From Aureococcus anophagefferens (Eukaryota; Sar; Pelagophyceae; Pelagomonadales; Pelagomonadaceae): a DNA stretch of 64,000 nt. Below, in pieces: positions 10,801 to 20,812 of this stretch. Position 1 is the first letter of the stretch. Every line of letters begins with the position of its first letter. The notes below the pieces were generated by a model, which was given only the letters and a program-made list of their open reading frames with translations, had not been told where the DNA came from and did no database searches. Position numbers and translations under genes: made by a program. The stretch lies in the NCBI RefSeq assembly GCF_000186865.1, contig NW_008705565.1, forward strand, positions 2,153,097 to 2,217,096. The letters run 5' to 3'.

Positions 10801-13800
10801 CCGCGCGGAACCCAAACTTCTCTCGCTCGGTCAAATCGAAGTCGATTTGGCTGATTTTTGGACGGGTCGTTTTCTCTCGTTGAGTTCTCGACGAATAGTA
10901 CAAGGATTTGTGTCGAAACCGTCGAATACGCGCACATTGAAGCCTGAGTTGGGGTCCACGCAGGCGCACGTCGCCGCGTACCTCGCGCACGCGCTCGCGA
11001 ACCGCACGGTCTACGACTTCCACCTCCACTGGCGGTCCCTGCCGCCGAACCTCTGGGCGCCGGGCTTCCGCCGGGCGCTCGACCACGCGAAGCCGTCCGT
11101 CTTCTGCGCCGCGTGCGCGTTCGCGGCGGCGACGCGGCGCAAGTACGCCGCGCCGGAGCCGTCGCCGACGCCGGACGCGGAGCTCGACGACCTCATGTCG
11201 TGGCGGCCCGCGCGTTCCCCAGGGTCGGTTTTCAAAGAAGAAGACTTCAACTCTTCCCGTTGCGCGCGCGTTCCTTCGAGACGGACGGGCCGCGCGGCCT
11301 CGCGCCGCTCGGCTCGCTCGGTTCGCCGGGGGACCCCCGCGACCCCCCCCGACACCGCAGGTGCGCCCCGGCGGCAAGATCATCCACGAGCCGGCGCCCA
11401 TCTTCCTCTACCGGCGCTACAACGAGAGCCGTCACTGGCGGGACCTCGAGGTGCTCACGCCCGCGGCCGAGGAGCGCGTCGTGTCGCCCGTCGAGGCGCG
11501 CGCGGCCGTCGCGGCGCGCGCGGCCGCGGGCGGCTACGTCGCCTGCCACGAGGTCGCCTGCGACGGCGACCCCGCCTGCCGCGCCGTGGCGCCGGTGGCC
11601 TGGTGCGGCGACGAGCGCGTCGCGCTGCCGCCGGGCGCGTACGCGCTCGCGAGCTGGCTCGAGCGCGGCGCCGAGCGCCGCGGCAAGCGCGGCGCGCGCT
11701 TCCACGTCGTCGCGAGCGCGGCGCCCGGCGACTCCTGCGGCGCCGTCGCCGGCGACGCGGGGTGCCGGGCCCGGGGCTACTACGTCGACGTGGGCTTCAA
11801 CGACGCGCGGTCGCGGACGCACGCGCTCGACGTCGACCGCGGCTGGCGGGGCCTCTGCGTGGACCCGGAGCCCGAGGCCGTCGGCGCGCGGGCCTGCGCC
11901 GTGGCGCGGGTCGCCGCCGGCGCCGCCGACCGCGCCTTCGCGGCCTACGCGCGCTACCTCGGCGACGACGGCGCGCCGACGGGGTCGCTCAACGGCACGC
12001 GCGGCCGGCCCGCGCTCTTCCGCAAAAAGGTGCGGACGGCGACGCTCGGCGCGCTCCTCGACGGCGCGGCCGCGCCGCCGATCATCGACCACCTCCACGT
12101 CGACACGGCGGGCTCCGAGGCCGAGGTGCTGCGGGGCTTCCCGCACCACGCGCGCTGCGCGCGCCGCGTGTCCGTGAGCGCGGCCGCGGCCCCCAAATCG
12201 CAGCGCCGCGTCCACGTCTTCCTCGAGGCCCACGGCTACGTCTTCGAGGGCACCGACCGCGGCTGCGACGTCTTCTACGGCGACTGCGGCGCCTTCGCGC
12301 CGAGCGAGGGCGCGCCCCTCCTCGCGCTCAAGAGCCCGCGGCCCGGCGACGAGCGCGGCCAGTCGGTGAAAGTCGCGCTCTCCGCGGACCTCACGGCCGC
12401 GCCCGAGGTCCGGCGCGACCCCGACGCCTACGACGTCTGCTTCGACTGCGGCTTCGGCAAGAGCTGCCACGGCCTGCGCGGCGGCCTCGTGCTGCCGCGC
12501 TGCGACGCGCGCGAGCTCGGCGACGGGCTCGGACGGGTCGACGCGTGGGTCGAGCGGCGCGAGGGCTCGCGCGTGGGCCCCAAGGTCTGGGCCTGGCTCT
12601 GGGACGACGCGGCGACGGCGCTGGAGGCGCTGCGAAACAAGACGCCGCAGAACCACGGCCGCGTGCGCCTCCACCTGGGCGTCGCGCACGAGCACCTCGG
12701 CGACGGCTTGCGCGCGGCCGCGGAGTTCGGCGCAGCCGCGGCGCTCGGCGAGCCCGGCGCCGCCGCGCGCCTCGCCGCGCTCCTCGAGCGCGGCGCCGCG
12801 GCGCCGCGGTCCGCCTGCGCCGCGGAGGCGCCCCGGGGCGTGCGCCTCGCGGTCCACTGCGGGGCCCTGGACGAGCGAGGGACGACGGTGTCGACGTACG
12901 ACTACGCGGACCTCGCGCTCGCCATGGGCCTCGTCGACAGCGTCCTCGTGCTCCACGACGCCAGTGTGCCGCCGCTGCCGGCGATCCTGGCCAAGTTCGA
13001 GGCGCGCTTCGGCCGGGACCGCGTCGTCGGGGTTGCGGCCGGGGACGTCGACGGCGTGTTAGCGCGCGACGGCGCGACGCACTTCTACGTCCAGAAGGCG
13101 GGTTTGGACGACGGCCTCGTGAGCGCCGTCGCGCGCACGCTCGTGCACTGCGTCTTCTTCGCGACGCAGGCCCACGGCGACGTCTACGCGCGCGTGAGCG
13201 ACCACGTGCCCGTCGACGGGCCCGCGTCCGCGCCGAAATCGTCAACCCGACTTCAATGTGCGCGTACGCGACAGTTTCGACGCGAGTCCTTCTGTCGTGC
13301 TTCGAGAACTCGACGAGAGCGATCGATTCGTCCAAAGATCAGCCGAATCGACTTCGATGTGACCGAGTTCTGAAGTTTGGTGGGGACCCCCGAAACCAGC
13401 GGTGGATTTCCACGCAGGCCCGCGTCCGCCGCGGCCGTCGTGCCCTTAGTCGTCCGCCCGGGCGACGTCGACGGCCCGGACCTGCGGGAGGAGCTCGGCA
13501 TCGCGGCGAACGCGACGGTCTTCGGCCGCCACGGCGGTCTGCACACCTTCTCCATCGACTTCGTCAAGGCCGTCGTCGAGGCGCGCGCGGCGGCGCGGCC
13601 CGACGTCGTCTTCCTCTTCATGAACACGGCGCCCTTCGGCGCGCCGATTCCCAACGTCAGATTCATCCCCGGCACGGCGGACCCGGACCGCGTCGCGGCC
13701 TTCGTGCGCACCTGCGACGCCATGCTCCACGCGCGCGCCGAGGGCGAGACGTTCGGCCTCGCCGTCGCGGATTTCGCGCGCCACGACCGGCCCGTGCTCA

Positions 13801-14102
13801 CCTTCGACTCGCCGGACCCGAGCTACGCGCGCTTCCACCTGAGCGTGCTCCAGAGGCGGGCCATCCCCTACCGCGACGCGCGGTCCCTCGAGAAGGCGCT
13901 CGACGCCTTCGACCGCGACGCGGCGCGGCGTTTGCCCCGGGGCTACTGGAACGCCTACCACCCGGCCTTCGGCCCCGCGGCCGTCATGGACGCGTTCGAG
14001 CGCGTCTTCCTCGCCGACGGGCCGGGCGAGACCTTCCGCCGGCCGCCGCCGGCGAACGACGAGGGCCTCCCCGCGGCCGCCGCGTACCTCGCCGCGGGCT
14101 AA
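7894..14102 (+). CDS. Giant multi-module glycosyltransferase (exostosin-like + GT10-like + FkbM-like + GT4-like)
   Basis: Seven exons (7894-8246, 8394-8677, 8833-10418, 10630-10791, 10964-11209, 11361-13219, 13418-14102) join in frame to about 1,724 residues. Order: signal peptide (MGSPVAVIALLLPLVRAAA). Exostosin-like GT47 module to about residue 320 (SSYALCPGGAAPYASERL). Unassigned linker. GT10 fucosyltransferase-like module at about 660-830, with VAAYENSAAPGYATEKLF and VPVYWGAPDA. FkbM-type methyltransferase at about 1010-1170 (GYYVDVGFNDARSR, HLHVDTAGSEAEVL). Sel1/TPR-like helices near 1310. A C-terminal GT4-like domain with EGETFGLAVADF. Five introns belong to introner families; the one at 11210-11360 is less certain. 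A Golgi/ER glycan-building role is likely. Two or more separate genes cannot be excluded, but every exon junction is frame-compatible. Confidence 0.75.
8247..8393 (+). mobile_element. Introner intron, family F2 (degenerate), copy a
   Basis: A 147-bp intron starts GTCCGTTT and ends CGCAG. The following exon begins GTCCTTCG, a decayed copy of the start (5 of 8 bases). The F2 core is visible around 8350 (CGTTCGTCC, then CAGCCGAAACGA). Excision restores the exostosin-like frame (EETP then SFDVGG). Confidence 0.6.
8678..8832 (+). mobile_element. Introner intron, family F2, copy b
   Basis: A 155-bp intron starts GCGCGCCG and ends TCCCCAG. It contains the core CGCTCGTCCAAAT then GAGCCGAAACGAG. The F2 terminal repeat is partly kept (GGGGCGGAAACG), and the target duplication is decayed (GCGCGCCG against GCGCCCAC). 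Splicing joins VVASC to AHSLSNG in the exostosin-like domain. Confidence 0.65.
10419..10629 (+). mobile_element. Introner intron, family F1, copy a (211 bp)
   Basis: The target copy GTCGCCGC precedes the element and is repeated exactly after it. The element ends TTTCCGCACAG. Intron equals the first target copy plus a 203-bp element, a GT-AG intron. Excision joins SAF to VAAYENS inside the GT10-like motif, strong evidence that the model is correct. Confidence 0.9.
10792..10963 (-). mobile_element. Introner intron, family F1, copy b, inserted in reverse
   Basis: A 172-bp intron with a GC donor (GCGCTCGA) and CACGCAG acceptor. Its core reads GGCTGATTTTTGGACG, the reverse complement of the F1 core, so the element lies antisense to the gene. 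The target duplication is decayed (GCGCTCGA against GCGCACGT, 6 of 8). Splicing joins DDFEGP to AHVAAYLAHAL. Confidence 0.8.
11210..11360 (+). other. Probable intron in the glycosyltransferase fusion, origin unclear
   Basis: Exon 6 clearly begins after GACACCGCAG. The donor is uncertain; GC at 11210 (GCGCGTTC) keeps the frame and is weakly similar to the downstream GTGCGCCC (5 of 8). A pyrimidine-rich tract precedes the acceptor. I cannot assign it to F1, F2 or F3. Confidence 0.5.
13220..13417 (+). mobile_element. Introner intron, family F1, copy c (198 bp)
   Basis: An exact 8-bp duplication GCCCGCGT flanks the element, whose last bases are TTTCCACGCAG. GC donor. Splicing joins PVDG to PASAAAVV in frame, into the GT4-like domain. 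The core near 13327 reads TCGTCCAAAGATCAGCC. Confidence 0.9.
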
Positions 14103-14112
14103 AGGCGAAAAC

Positions 14113-15849
14113 TTAGGGCCAGCGACTCACCTTGTTGCCCGCGGGCCCGACGGCGGCGCCATCGCCGTTGATGACCGCCGCGATGGTGCCGAGGCCCCCG
14201 AGGTGCGCCGCGGTGGCGCCCTCGAACGTCGCGTTCGGCGACGCGGACTTGCGGACGGCCGTGCGCACGACGACGGCCTCGTCGCGGAAGTTGCCGTAGA
14301 CGGCGACGGCGAGGGCGTCGTGGGCCTTGACGAAGTCGCCGACGGCGAAGCCGCTGTGGCCGCCGTTGCCGAAGCTGCCCTGCGTGCCGTCGAAGGGCAA
14401 GATCGCCTCCGCGTGGAGGGCCGTGCCGTTCTCGCCGAGCCAGCGGACGCCGTCCGTACCCGCGTGCTCGACCGCCAGGCCGTAGAAGGCCGCGCCGTGG
14501 CCGACCACGACTATGCCGACGCGGAGGCCGCAGCCGCCCGCGACGGCGCGCGGCTCGCCCGCGGCGTCGAGCGCCGTCGCCGCGCGCGACGCCGCGACGC
14601 GATCGCCGACGACGTGGCCGCTGCGCACCACGAGGCCCGCGTCGACGCGCGCGTCGAGCGTCGGCCCGCAGACGCGCAACAGGACGTCGCTCATGACGCC
14701 GGGATGGGCCGCGTCGCCCGCGTCGCCGCCGGGCGCCGCCGCGGCGTCGCCCCAGGCGACGAGCGCCGTCTCGCCCCGGGGCGCCGCCGTCGCGTCGACG
14801 ACCACACCCGCGACGCGCGCGCCGTGGGCGCCGGGCAAGACTTGCACCGCGGGGAGGCCGCCGGGGGGCGCCGCGAGCGTCGCGTGGCCCAGGCCCAGGA
14901 GCACCTGGCCGCGGAACGATAGGACGAGGCCGTCCTCGAGGTCGTAGTAGCCCGGCGCCAGGACGACGTGGAGCCCCCGGTCGAGCTTCTCCTGGATGAC
15001 GTCGCTGTCCACGGCGTCCGTCGCCACGAAGACGGCGCCAAAGTCCACGGCCGGGTCCTCGGAATGGTCGGGGCCACTCGCGTTAAACCGCGGCGCCGGG
15101 ACCCGCAGGTCGTAGGTCCCGTCGGCCCGGATGGTCACGTAGGGCTTCTCCGCGACGACGGGCGTCGCGTTGCGCGCCGCGTAGCTGCAGGCCGGGTCGC
15201 CGCCCCGGGGTATGCGCTTTGGAGGCGCGCCGCGGCAGCCGACGAACGCGACGTTGACGCCGCCGCCTACAACGGCCTCAGCGGCTGCGACGTCACCGTC
15301 GACGTCGACGGCGGCGGCGGCGTCGAAGGCGACGTTGCGCGCGAGCCAGGACCGCTGCGTCTCCAATATCGCGCCGCCGCGGAGCCGCGCGTTCGCCGCG
15401 TGCGCGCAGCGCCGGACGGCGCCGCCGACGACGGCGCGCCGGAGGCCGCCGCCGGCGAAGGCCAGGTCCCCGGGGACGTGGACGTTCTCCGCGCCCCGCG
15501 GCGCGCCGTCGTCCCCGCCGACGACGGCCACGCCGCCGGCGAGCGCCACGTCCTCGGGCGCCGCGCCGAGGCCCAGGACCTGCACGTACGGGCCGACGGC
15601 GACGGGCTCCGCGTAGGTCCCGGGCTTGAAGAGGAAGGCGGCGCGGACGCGGCCCAGGGCGCTCCCGAGCGCCGACAGCCGCGCCGCCGTCTGCGCGACG
15701 TGCTTCTCGCCGGGGTCGAAGACGTGCACGCTCTTGGGCCAGAGCGGCGGGTTCGCCTCCGTGCCGCGCGTCGCCGCGGCCTCGCGCACCTCCGCGGACG
15801 CAGCGCCGCAGGCCGCGGCGGCGAAGGCGACGGCGCGCGCGACGCGCAT
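14113..15849 (-). CDS. Secreted pectate-lyase-fold (right-handed beta-helix) protein
   Basis: 578 residues with a signal peptide (MRVARAVAFAAAACGAASAE). Two blocks follow the pattern of bacterial and algal pectate-lyase-superfamily proteins: an N-terminal block with FKPGTYAEPVAVGPYVQVLG, and a central block with VIQEKLDRGLHVVLAPGYYD, where the usual P-G-Y/V-Y element precedes the first coils. Many short strands follow (VLLGLGHATL, VAGVVVDATA, VVVGHGAAFYGLAVEH). The active site is not identifiable. Start 15849 is preferred because it directly yields the signal peptide; the frame is open much further upstream but that is an antisense shadow of the PX gene. The gene is convergent with the glycosyltransferase fusion (10 bp between stops) and divergent from the PX gene (168 bp). 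Confidence 0.7.
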   Translation of the reverse strand: MRVARAVAFAAAACGAASAEVREAAATRGTEANPPLWPKSVHVFDPGEKHVAQTAARLSALGSALGRVRAAFLFKPGTYAEPVAVGPYVQVLGLGAAPEDVALAGGVAVVGGDDGAPRGAENVHVPGDLAFAGGGLRRAVVGGAVRRCAHAANARLRGGAILETQRSWLARNVAFDAAAAVDVDGDVAAAEAVVGGGVNVAFVGCRGAPPKRIPRGGDPACSYAARNATPVVAEKPYVTIRADGTYDLRVPAPRFNASGPDHSEDPAVDFGAVFVATDAVDSDVIQEKLDRGLHVVLAPGYYDLEDGLVLSFRGQVLLGLGHATLAAPPGGLPAVQVLPGAHGARVAGVVVDATAAPRGETALVAWGDAAAAPGGDAGDAAHPGVMSDVLLRVCGPTLDARVDAGLVVRSGHVVGDRVAASRAATALDAAGEPRAVAGGCGLRVGIVVVGHGAAFYGLAVEHAGTDGVRWLGENGTALHAEAILPFDGTQGSFGNGGHSGFAVGDFVKAHDALAVAVYGNFRDEAVVVRTAVRKSASPNATFEGATAAHLGGLGTIAAVINGDGAAVGPAGNKVSRWP

Positions 15850-16017
15850 GGCTCCGCGCGCGCCGCTCCGGCGGGCTCGCGGGCTGCCCGCAGCGCCAAA
15901 TCGGCGGCGCCGGCGACGCGCGAGCTTAGGACGCCGCCCGGGCTGCTCACAGCAGCTTTGCATGGAAAACGTCAACCACTTGAATCCCTGGTGATTGACG
16001 CCTGCTGCACAGAGGCA

Positions 16018-17457
16018 ATGGAAGACGACCTGTGTCCGCGTGAATCCGCCCACCTGCTGCGGCCCGCCGGGGCGCCCGACGCGCCCGACGCGCCGCCCCC
16101 GCCGCCCCCGCCCCGGGCGCTCGAGGACCCGGCGACGCCGAGCTCCGGCGACGAGTGGGGCCACTTTAGCAGCGTGCCCGAGGGCTTCGACGAGGACGAC
16201 GAGACGTCGAACAAGAGCGAGGCCGCGTCGGTGGCGGCGCCCCCCGAGGCGCCGAGCCGCTTCGACAGCTCGAACTTCGGGGCCTGCGGCGCGCGCTGCG
16301 CCGCGCGGGCCTACAAGCGCACGCCGAGCGCGTGCGCGGGTGCCATGGGCTTCGAGGAGCGGTCGCCCGAGCGCGGCGAGGCGCCCGTGCGGCGCGCGCT
16401 CCGGCGGTCCGCGTCGCTGCCGGAGCTGCGCGCGCGGCCCGCGAGCCCCGGCGCGGACCGCGGCGGGCCCTGCCCGAAGCTCGCGGCCGCCGCAGCGCCG
16501 GCCACGGCCACCAGCAGCACCGCCACAACACAGTTCCGCCTCGCGATCCCCGGCGTCGACGACGTCGTCTACGGCGTCGACGTGCGCCGCGACGACGCGC
16601 CGCGGCGCGCCCTCGCCGAGGCGCCGCCGCGGTCGCGGCGGCGGCGGTCCGCGCGGTTCCGCGACGACGACGGCGTCGAGCGCTGGGACGTGCTGAGCGC
16701 GCGCGACCCCAAGAGCGGCGCCCCCGCCGTCGACGCGACGAACGTGTCCACGAACTACCGCGACGGCGGCGCCTACCTCAAGCCCGCCTTCGCGCCGCGG
16801 TCCGCGACGCGCTTCTTCCCGTGCGCCGGCGGCGGCGGCGTCACCGTCGCGCTCGCCATGGGCGCGGTGCGCGTCGTCGCGACGCCCTTCGAGAAGTTCG
16901 CCCAGTACGAGCTCCGCGTCTCCACGGACGGCGGGCCGCCGAAGAGCGCGTGGCGCCGCTACAGCGCGTTCCGCGCGTTCATGGACTGCCTCGCGGCCGA
17001 GTCCGCGCCGCGGCGCATCGTCCGCACCCTGAGCGCCTGGGCCGACGCCCAGGACGCGAAGAAGGTCTTCCGCTGCACGCACCCGGCCTACCTCGTGCGC
17101 CGCTACTACCACTTCGAGCACGTCCTCCGCGAGGCGCTCTTCGAGATGGAGTCGCCGGACCTGCTCCTCTCCTTCTTCGCGTCGCGCGACGCGCGCGACG
17201 GAAACGCCGGGCCCGCGACCCAGGCCGCGAAGCGCCGCGCGCGGTCCGACGACGCCGCGCGGCGCCCGCGCCACGCGGGCCCGCCGGGCCGCAGCCCCTT
17301 CGCGCGGTCCACGGACCGCGCGATCCCCGGCGCGTTGCCCTCCGACGCCGCGAGCGACGCCGTCTCCGCCGCGGGCACGCCCGCGCCGCGGTCCTCCTTC
17401 CTCGGCGCCTTCCTCGGCGTCCGCGACGTGAAGCGCGTGCCCGTGCCGTCGAGCTAG
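16018..17457 (+). CDS. PX-domain phosphoinositide-binding protein
   Basis: 479 residues. The N-terminal 260 are low complexity (Pro, Ala, Arg, Asp) with a possible phosphorylated RRSASLPEL motif. A PX domain occupies about residues 285-400: FEKFAQYELRVSTDGG, then WRRYSAFRAFMDCL, where the RRYSAF motif is the usual phosphoinositide contact, and ending FEMESPDLLLSFF. The C-terminal 80 residues are again disordered. A role in membrane trafficking is inferred from the domain. The start at 16018 (MEDDLCPRES) is the first Met after the divergent promoter, which carries TTGAAT and TTGACG motifs at 15979-15998. Confidence 0.75.
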   Translation: MEDDLCPRESAHLLRPAGAPDAPDAPPPPPPPRALEDPATPSSGDEWGHFSSVPEGFDEDDETSNKSEAASVAAPPEAPSRFDSSNFGACGARCAARAYKRTPSACAGAMGFEERSPERGEAPVRRALRRSASLPELRARPASPGADRGGPCPKLAAAAAPATATSSTATTQFRLAIPGVDDVVYGVDVRRDDAPRRALAEAPPRSRRRRSARFRDDDGVERWDVLSARDPKSGAPAVDATNVSTNYRDGGAYLKPAFAPRSATRFFPCAGGGGVTVALAMGAVRVVATPFEKFAQYELRVSTDGGPPKSAWRRYSAFRAFMDCLAAESAPRRIVRTLSAWADAQDAKKVFRCTHPAYLVRRYYHFEHVLREALFEMESPDLLLSFFASRDARDGNAGPATQAAKRRARSDDAARRPRHAGPPGRSPFARSTDRAIPGALPSDAASDAVSAAGTPAPRSSFLGAFLGVRDVKRVPVPSS

Positions 17458-17530
17458 CCTAAGATGTGCGAACGGCACTTAAGCTTGGCGGCAAGGTGAC
17501 CTGTGTCCAATGGTGCCGTGATCACGTACG

Positions 17531-19307
17531 ATGTCCGCGTCGCGCACGCTGAAGCTCGCGCTCGCGCTCTGCGCGGCGAGTTCGACGGCGTTCGTCGTAC
17601 CGGCGCCGCGCTGGACTACCATACAACACCCGCGCCGGGCCCGGGCGCGCGCCCTCCGCGCCAGCGAGAGCCTCTCCCCGGCGGAGCGCACCTGGTCCGC
17701 GCGGCGGAAGCTCGCGCGCGCGGCGTTCGACGCGCAGCTCGGCTGGAACCGCATCGACGACGAGGCCGCCGACGAGGCGGACGCGGCGGGCGCCGACGCG
17801 GAACCGACGAGCGACGCGGCGGCGAACACCGTCGGCACGACGGCCTTCGGCGTCGTCGTCGTCGCGCTCGTGCTCCGCTTCGGCGGGCGCGCCGCGCTGC
17901 TCCAGGTCCTGGGCCTCGACGTCGCCGCGGACACGGAGATCGCCCAGCGCATCGACGACTTCGTCGCCTGGAGCCACAGCTTCGACGTGATTCCGGGCTA
18001 CGAGGACGCGACGTTGCTCCTGCTCTACTGCGGCGCGTTTATCGTCGCCAAGGTCGGCTGCGTCGACCCGCTCACGTTCGCGCTGGCCATCTCGTCGGGC
18101 GTCTTATTCGGCGGCGTCGTCAACGGCGCGCTCGTCGCGACGGCCTGCGCGACGATCGGGTCCTCGGTGGCCTTCGGATTAGCAAGATACGGCCGGCCGC
18201 GGCTCCGGGAGAAGCTGCTCGTGCTCGTGCGCCGCGACGCGAAGACGCGCGCGCTGGAGCGCGCCGTCGCCGAGCGGGGCTTCGTCACCGTGCTGGTGCT
18301 GCGCCTCGCGCCCCTGTTGCCGATCCCCATCGGCGGCTACCTGTGCCGAAACCAAATCTTCAACCCGACTTCAATGTGCGCGTGATCGAACGATTTGGAC
18401 CAAACTCTTTCACTGTGCTTCGAGAACTCGACGAGAGCGATCGATCCGTCCAAAAATCAGCCGAATCGACTTTGATTTGACCGAGCTAGAGAATTCTCAA
18501 GTTTGGTGGGGACCCCCCAAACCAGTGGTTGGTTTCGGCACAGGCGGCTACAACTACCTGTACGGCGCGACGGACATGTCGTTCCTCGCGTTCGCCCCCG
18601 CCATGTTCCTCGGGTCGCTCAAGCCCTACGCCTTCGACGCCTACCTCGGCGTCGTCGGCAAGACCGTCGTCGACGACGTCGCGTCGGGCGCGCCGACGTC
18701 GCAGCTCAGCGACCCCGTGCTCGTCGGCGTCTTCGCGGCGTTTCTAGCCATCGGCGCGCTGAGCTCGGAGCTCGCGACGGAGGCGTGGCGCGACATCGAG
18801 GCCGAGTCGCTCGCGGAGGAGGAAAAGAGGAGCGCGGGCGGCGGCGCTGTCGAGGACGCCTACCCCGAGGGCGACTGGCTCGACGTGCTCGAGGTGAGGG
18901 AAGGGGCGCCGTGGCAGGCGCTGGAGGCGGTGAGGGAAAAGGTCGCGGAGGCCGAGCCCGACGGGTCCAAGGCGCTCCGCCGCGCGGCGCGGCGCGCGCG
19001 GCGGGCCCTGGCGACCATGGCGCGCGAGGAGCTCGCGCTCGCGCGCGTCGACGACGCCGCGGCGCGCGCGGAGGAGGGCCTGCCGCCGCGGGAGGCGACG
19101 GCGGCCGAGGACGCCGCGCGCGCGGCGTTCGTCGACCGCTTCGCCGTGCGCGCGCCCGCGGCCGACGCCGCGGCCGGCGTCGCCTCCGTCGTGCCGCCGG
19201 AGAGCGACGCGGAGCTCCAGCTCCCCCAGGCGCTCCTCGAGTCGACGCTCTTCTCCTACGTCGTGTTCCGCGCGCTCCTCGACGAGGCGTCCCTCGACGA
19301 CCCCTAG
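17531..19307 (+). CDS. Plastid-targeted VTT/TVP38 (TMEM64-like) membrane protein
   Basis: Two exons (17531-18332 and 18544-19307) encode 521 residues. The leader is a signal peptide ending SSTAFVVPAP, which resembles the ASAFAP cleavage site of stramenopile plastid proteins. Membrane segments follow (VVVALVLRFGGRAALL, LLLLYCGAFIVAKVG, LTFALAISSGVLFGGVVNGALVATACATIG cut by loops), then the VTT-type stretch VLRLAPLLPIPIGGYNYLYG that spans the intron. A long Glu/Ala/Arg-rich helical tail follows. VTT proteins act in lipid scrambling and membrane shaping; plastid-envelope placement is inferred from the leader. The splice across the VTT motif is a strong check of the intron. Ends 18 bp from the convergent RING gene. 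Confidence 0.8.
18333..18543 (+). mobile_element. Introner intron, family F1, copy d (211 bp, perfect ends)
   Basis: Exact target duplication GCGGCTAC. The element starts CTGTGCCGAAACCAA and ends GGTTTCGGCACAG, which match as inverted repeats. GC donor, AG acceptor. Excision restores PIGGYNYLYG in the VTT domain. Confidence 0.95.
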
Positions 19308-19325
19308 TAAAAACACCGCCGCGTT

Positions 19326-20624
19326 TTACTGGCTCCCCGCGACGTCGCTGATGGGCCGGGCGACGCGCGCGACGGCGGCCGCGACGGCCGCGTGCGCCGA
19401 GGCCAGCGGCGCGAGCAGCAGCGCCGCGGCCGCGCGGGCGAGGCGGAGGAGCCCGTTCGCGAGGACGGCCGTCGCGCGCCGCTGCGGGTCGAGGTGCCGC
19501 AGGCTCAGGGCCAGCGCGCGGTCGACGAGCCGGAGCCGCGCGAGCGAGTCCGTCGCGCGGAGCGCGTCGAGGCGCACCTCCGGCGCGACGCCCAGCGGCG
19601 GCAGCGGGTTGATGAGCGCCGCCGCGTACAAGCCGTAGGCCTCGGCGTCGACGGCCGGCCCCGCGGCCGCGGGCCGCGGCCCGAGGTCGTCGAGCACGGC
19701 GTCGAGCGTCGCCGACGCGCCCCAGCCGCCCGCGCGGCAGCGCCGGAGCCACAGGTCCAGGCGCCCGTCCAAATCCGCGACGAGCCGCGCGGCGTCCGCG
19801 GCGTCGGCGTCGCCCGCGGCGTCGTCGTCCAGGTCCTCGACGCACGCGACGCGGAAGCCGTCGTCGCCGACCCAGTCCCGCGCGATGCGCCGCCGCCGCC
19901 GCGCGACGCACTCGCAGAAGTAGCGGCCGTCGGGCGTCTCCGTGCACTCGACGATCTCGCACTCGCAGAAGACGGACGCCTGGGCGGGGAAAGAGTGCGA
20001 CATTTCCAACTTTGGAGGCTCCTATCTCGGTCGTTTTCCATTCGTTTCGGCTCATTTTTGGACGAGCGATCATCTCTCGGAGCGCTCTCGACGCGTGGAT
20101 GCTTTCTTTCGGAACATTCATGTTGAAACGACGTTGAATCACTCGTTTCCTGCCCCGACGGACGCCATGACGTTGTCGGGCGTCGCGCCGACGATGCCAA
20201 AGGTCGGCGGGTCGCGCTCGAGGCTCCGCTTCACGAGGCGCCGGTACCGCGGCTCGAAGACGTGGATCTTCATGCGCTGCTTCGGCAGCATGTGGTCGAG
20301 CACGAAGAGGCCGACCCGCGCGACGGGCTTGTGCTCGAGCGGCGCGGCCGCCGCGCCGCGCGCCGCGTAGGCCTCGGGCGCGAGCCGCGCGAGCAGCGCC
20401 GCGAGCGTCGCGTTCACGGGCGGCGCCGCGGGGATGCCCTGCCACGTCGTCCGGCAGCTCGGGCACTTGGCGCTGTGCCGCAGGGACGCGACGACGCAGC
20501 GCCGGCAGAACGAGTGGCCGCAGGGCGCCGTGAAGGGCTCGTAGAGCAGCTCGCAGCAGATGGCGCACTCGCCGCAGGACTCGAGGATCGCCGGCACGTC
20601 GACGTTCGACGACCACCACGACAT
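19326..20624 (-). CDS. RING finger plus LON-substrate-binding-like protein (LONRF type)
   Basis: Exons 20624-20166 and 19979-19326 give about 370 residues. A C3HC4 RING lies at residues 17-60 (CGECAICCELLYEP, APCGHSFCRRC, CPSC). It is followed by the start of a LON N-terminal-type domain (VGLFVLDHMLPKQRMKIHV, FEPRYRRLVKRSL, PTFGIVG) which continues in exon 2 (CEIVECTETPDGRYF). The C-terminal 150 residues are Ala/Leu-rich helices. The architecture fits LONRF-type E3 ubiquitin ligases. The intron is an F2 introner and splicing restores the LON region (NVM then ASVFCECEI). Tail-to-tail with the VTT gene. Confidence 0.8.
19980..20165 (-). mobile_element. Introner intron, family F2, copy c (186 bp)
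   Basis: On the gene strand it begins with target copy GCGTCCGT, then terminal repeat CGGGGCAGGAAACGAGTG, and ends CCGCCCAG followed by an exact second GCGTCCGT. GC donor. The core CGTCCAAAAATGAGCCGAA runs sense to the gene. Confidence 0.92.
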
Positions 20625-20812
20625 GGCGCGTCTCAGGCGGCGGCTTCGAGCGCTTCGCCGGCGCTCACAGCGTGGACAATTTCATGCGCACGCATGTTGA
20701 GGAGATGTTGAGGCAAACATCAGTCTTCGGGGCGGAGGGGCAGCCCGCCGGTTGAGAGGCAGCCCACACTTTGTGCCCTGCCGTCGGTCGCTCGCGGCCG
20801 GGCCGCCGCGCC

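Noticed and set aside
14113..17478. A 1,121-residue minus-strand open frame covering both the beta-helix gene and the PX gene
   Set aside because: Only the part below 15849 carries a leader and a fold. The rest is antisense to a clear PX domain; high GC makes stop codons rare on the opposite strand.
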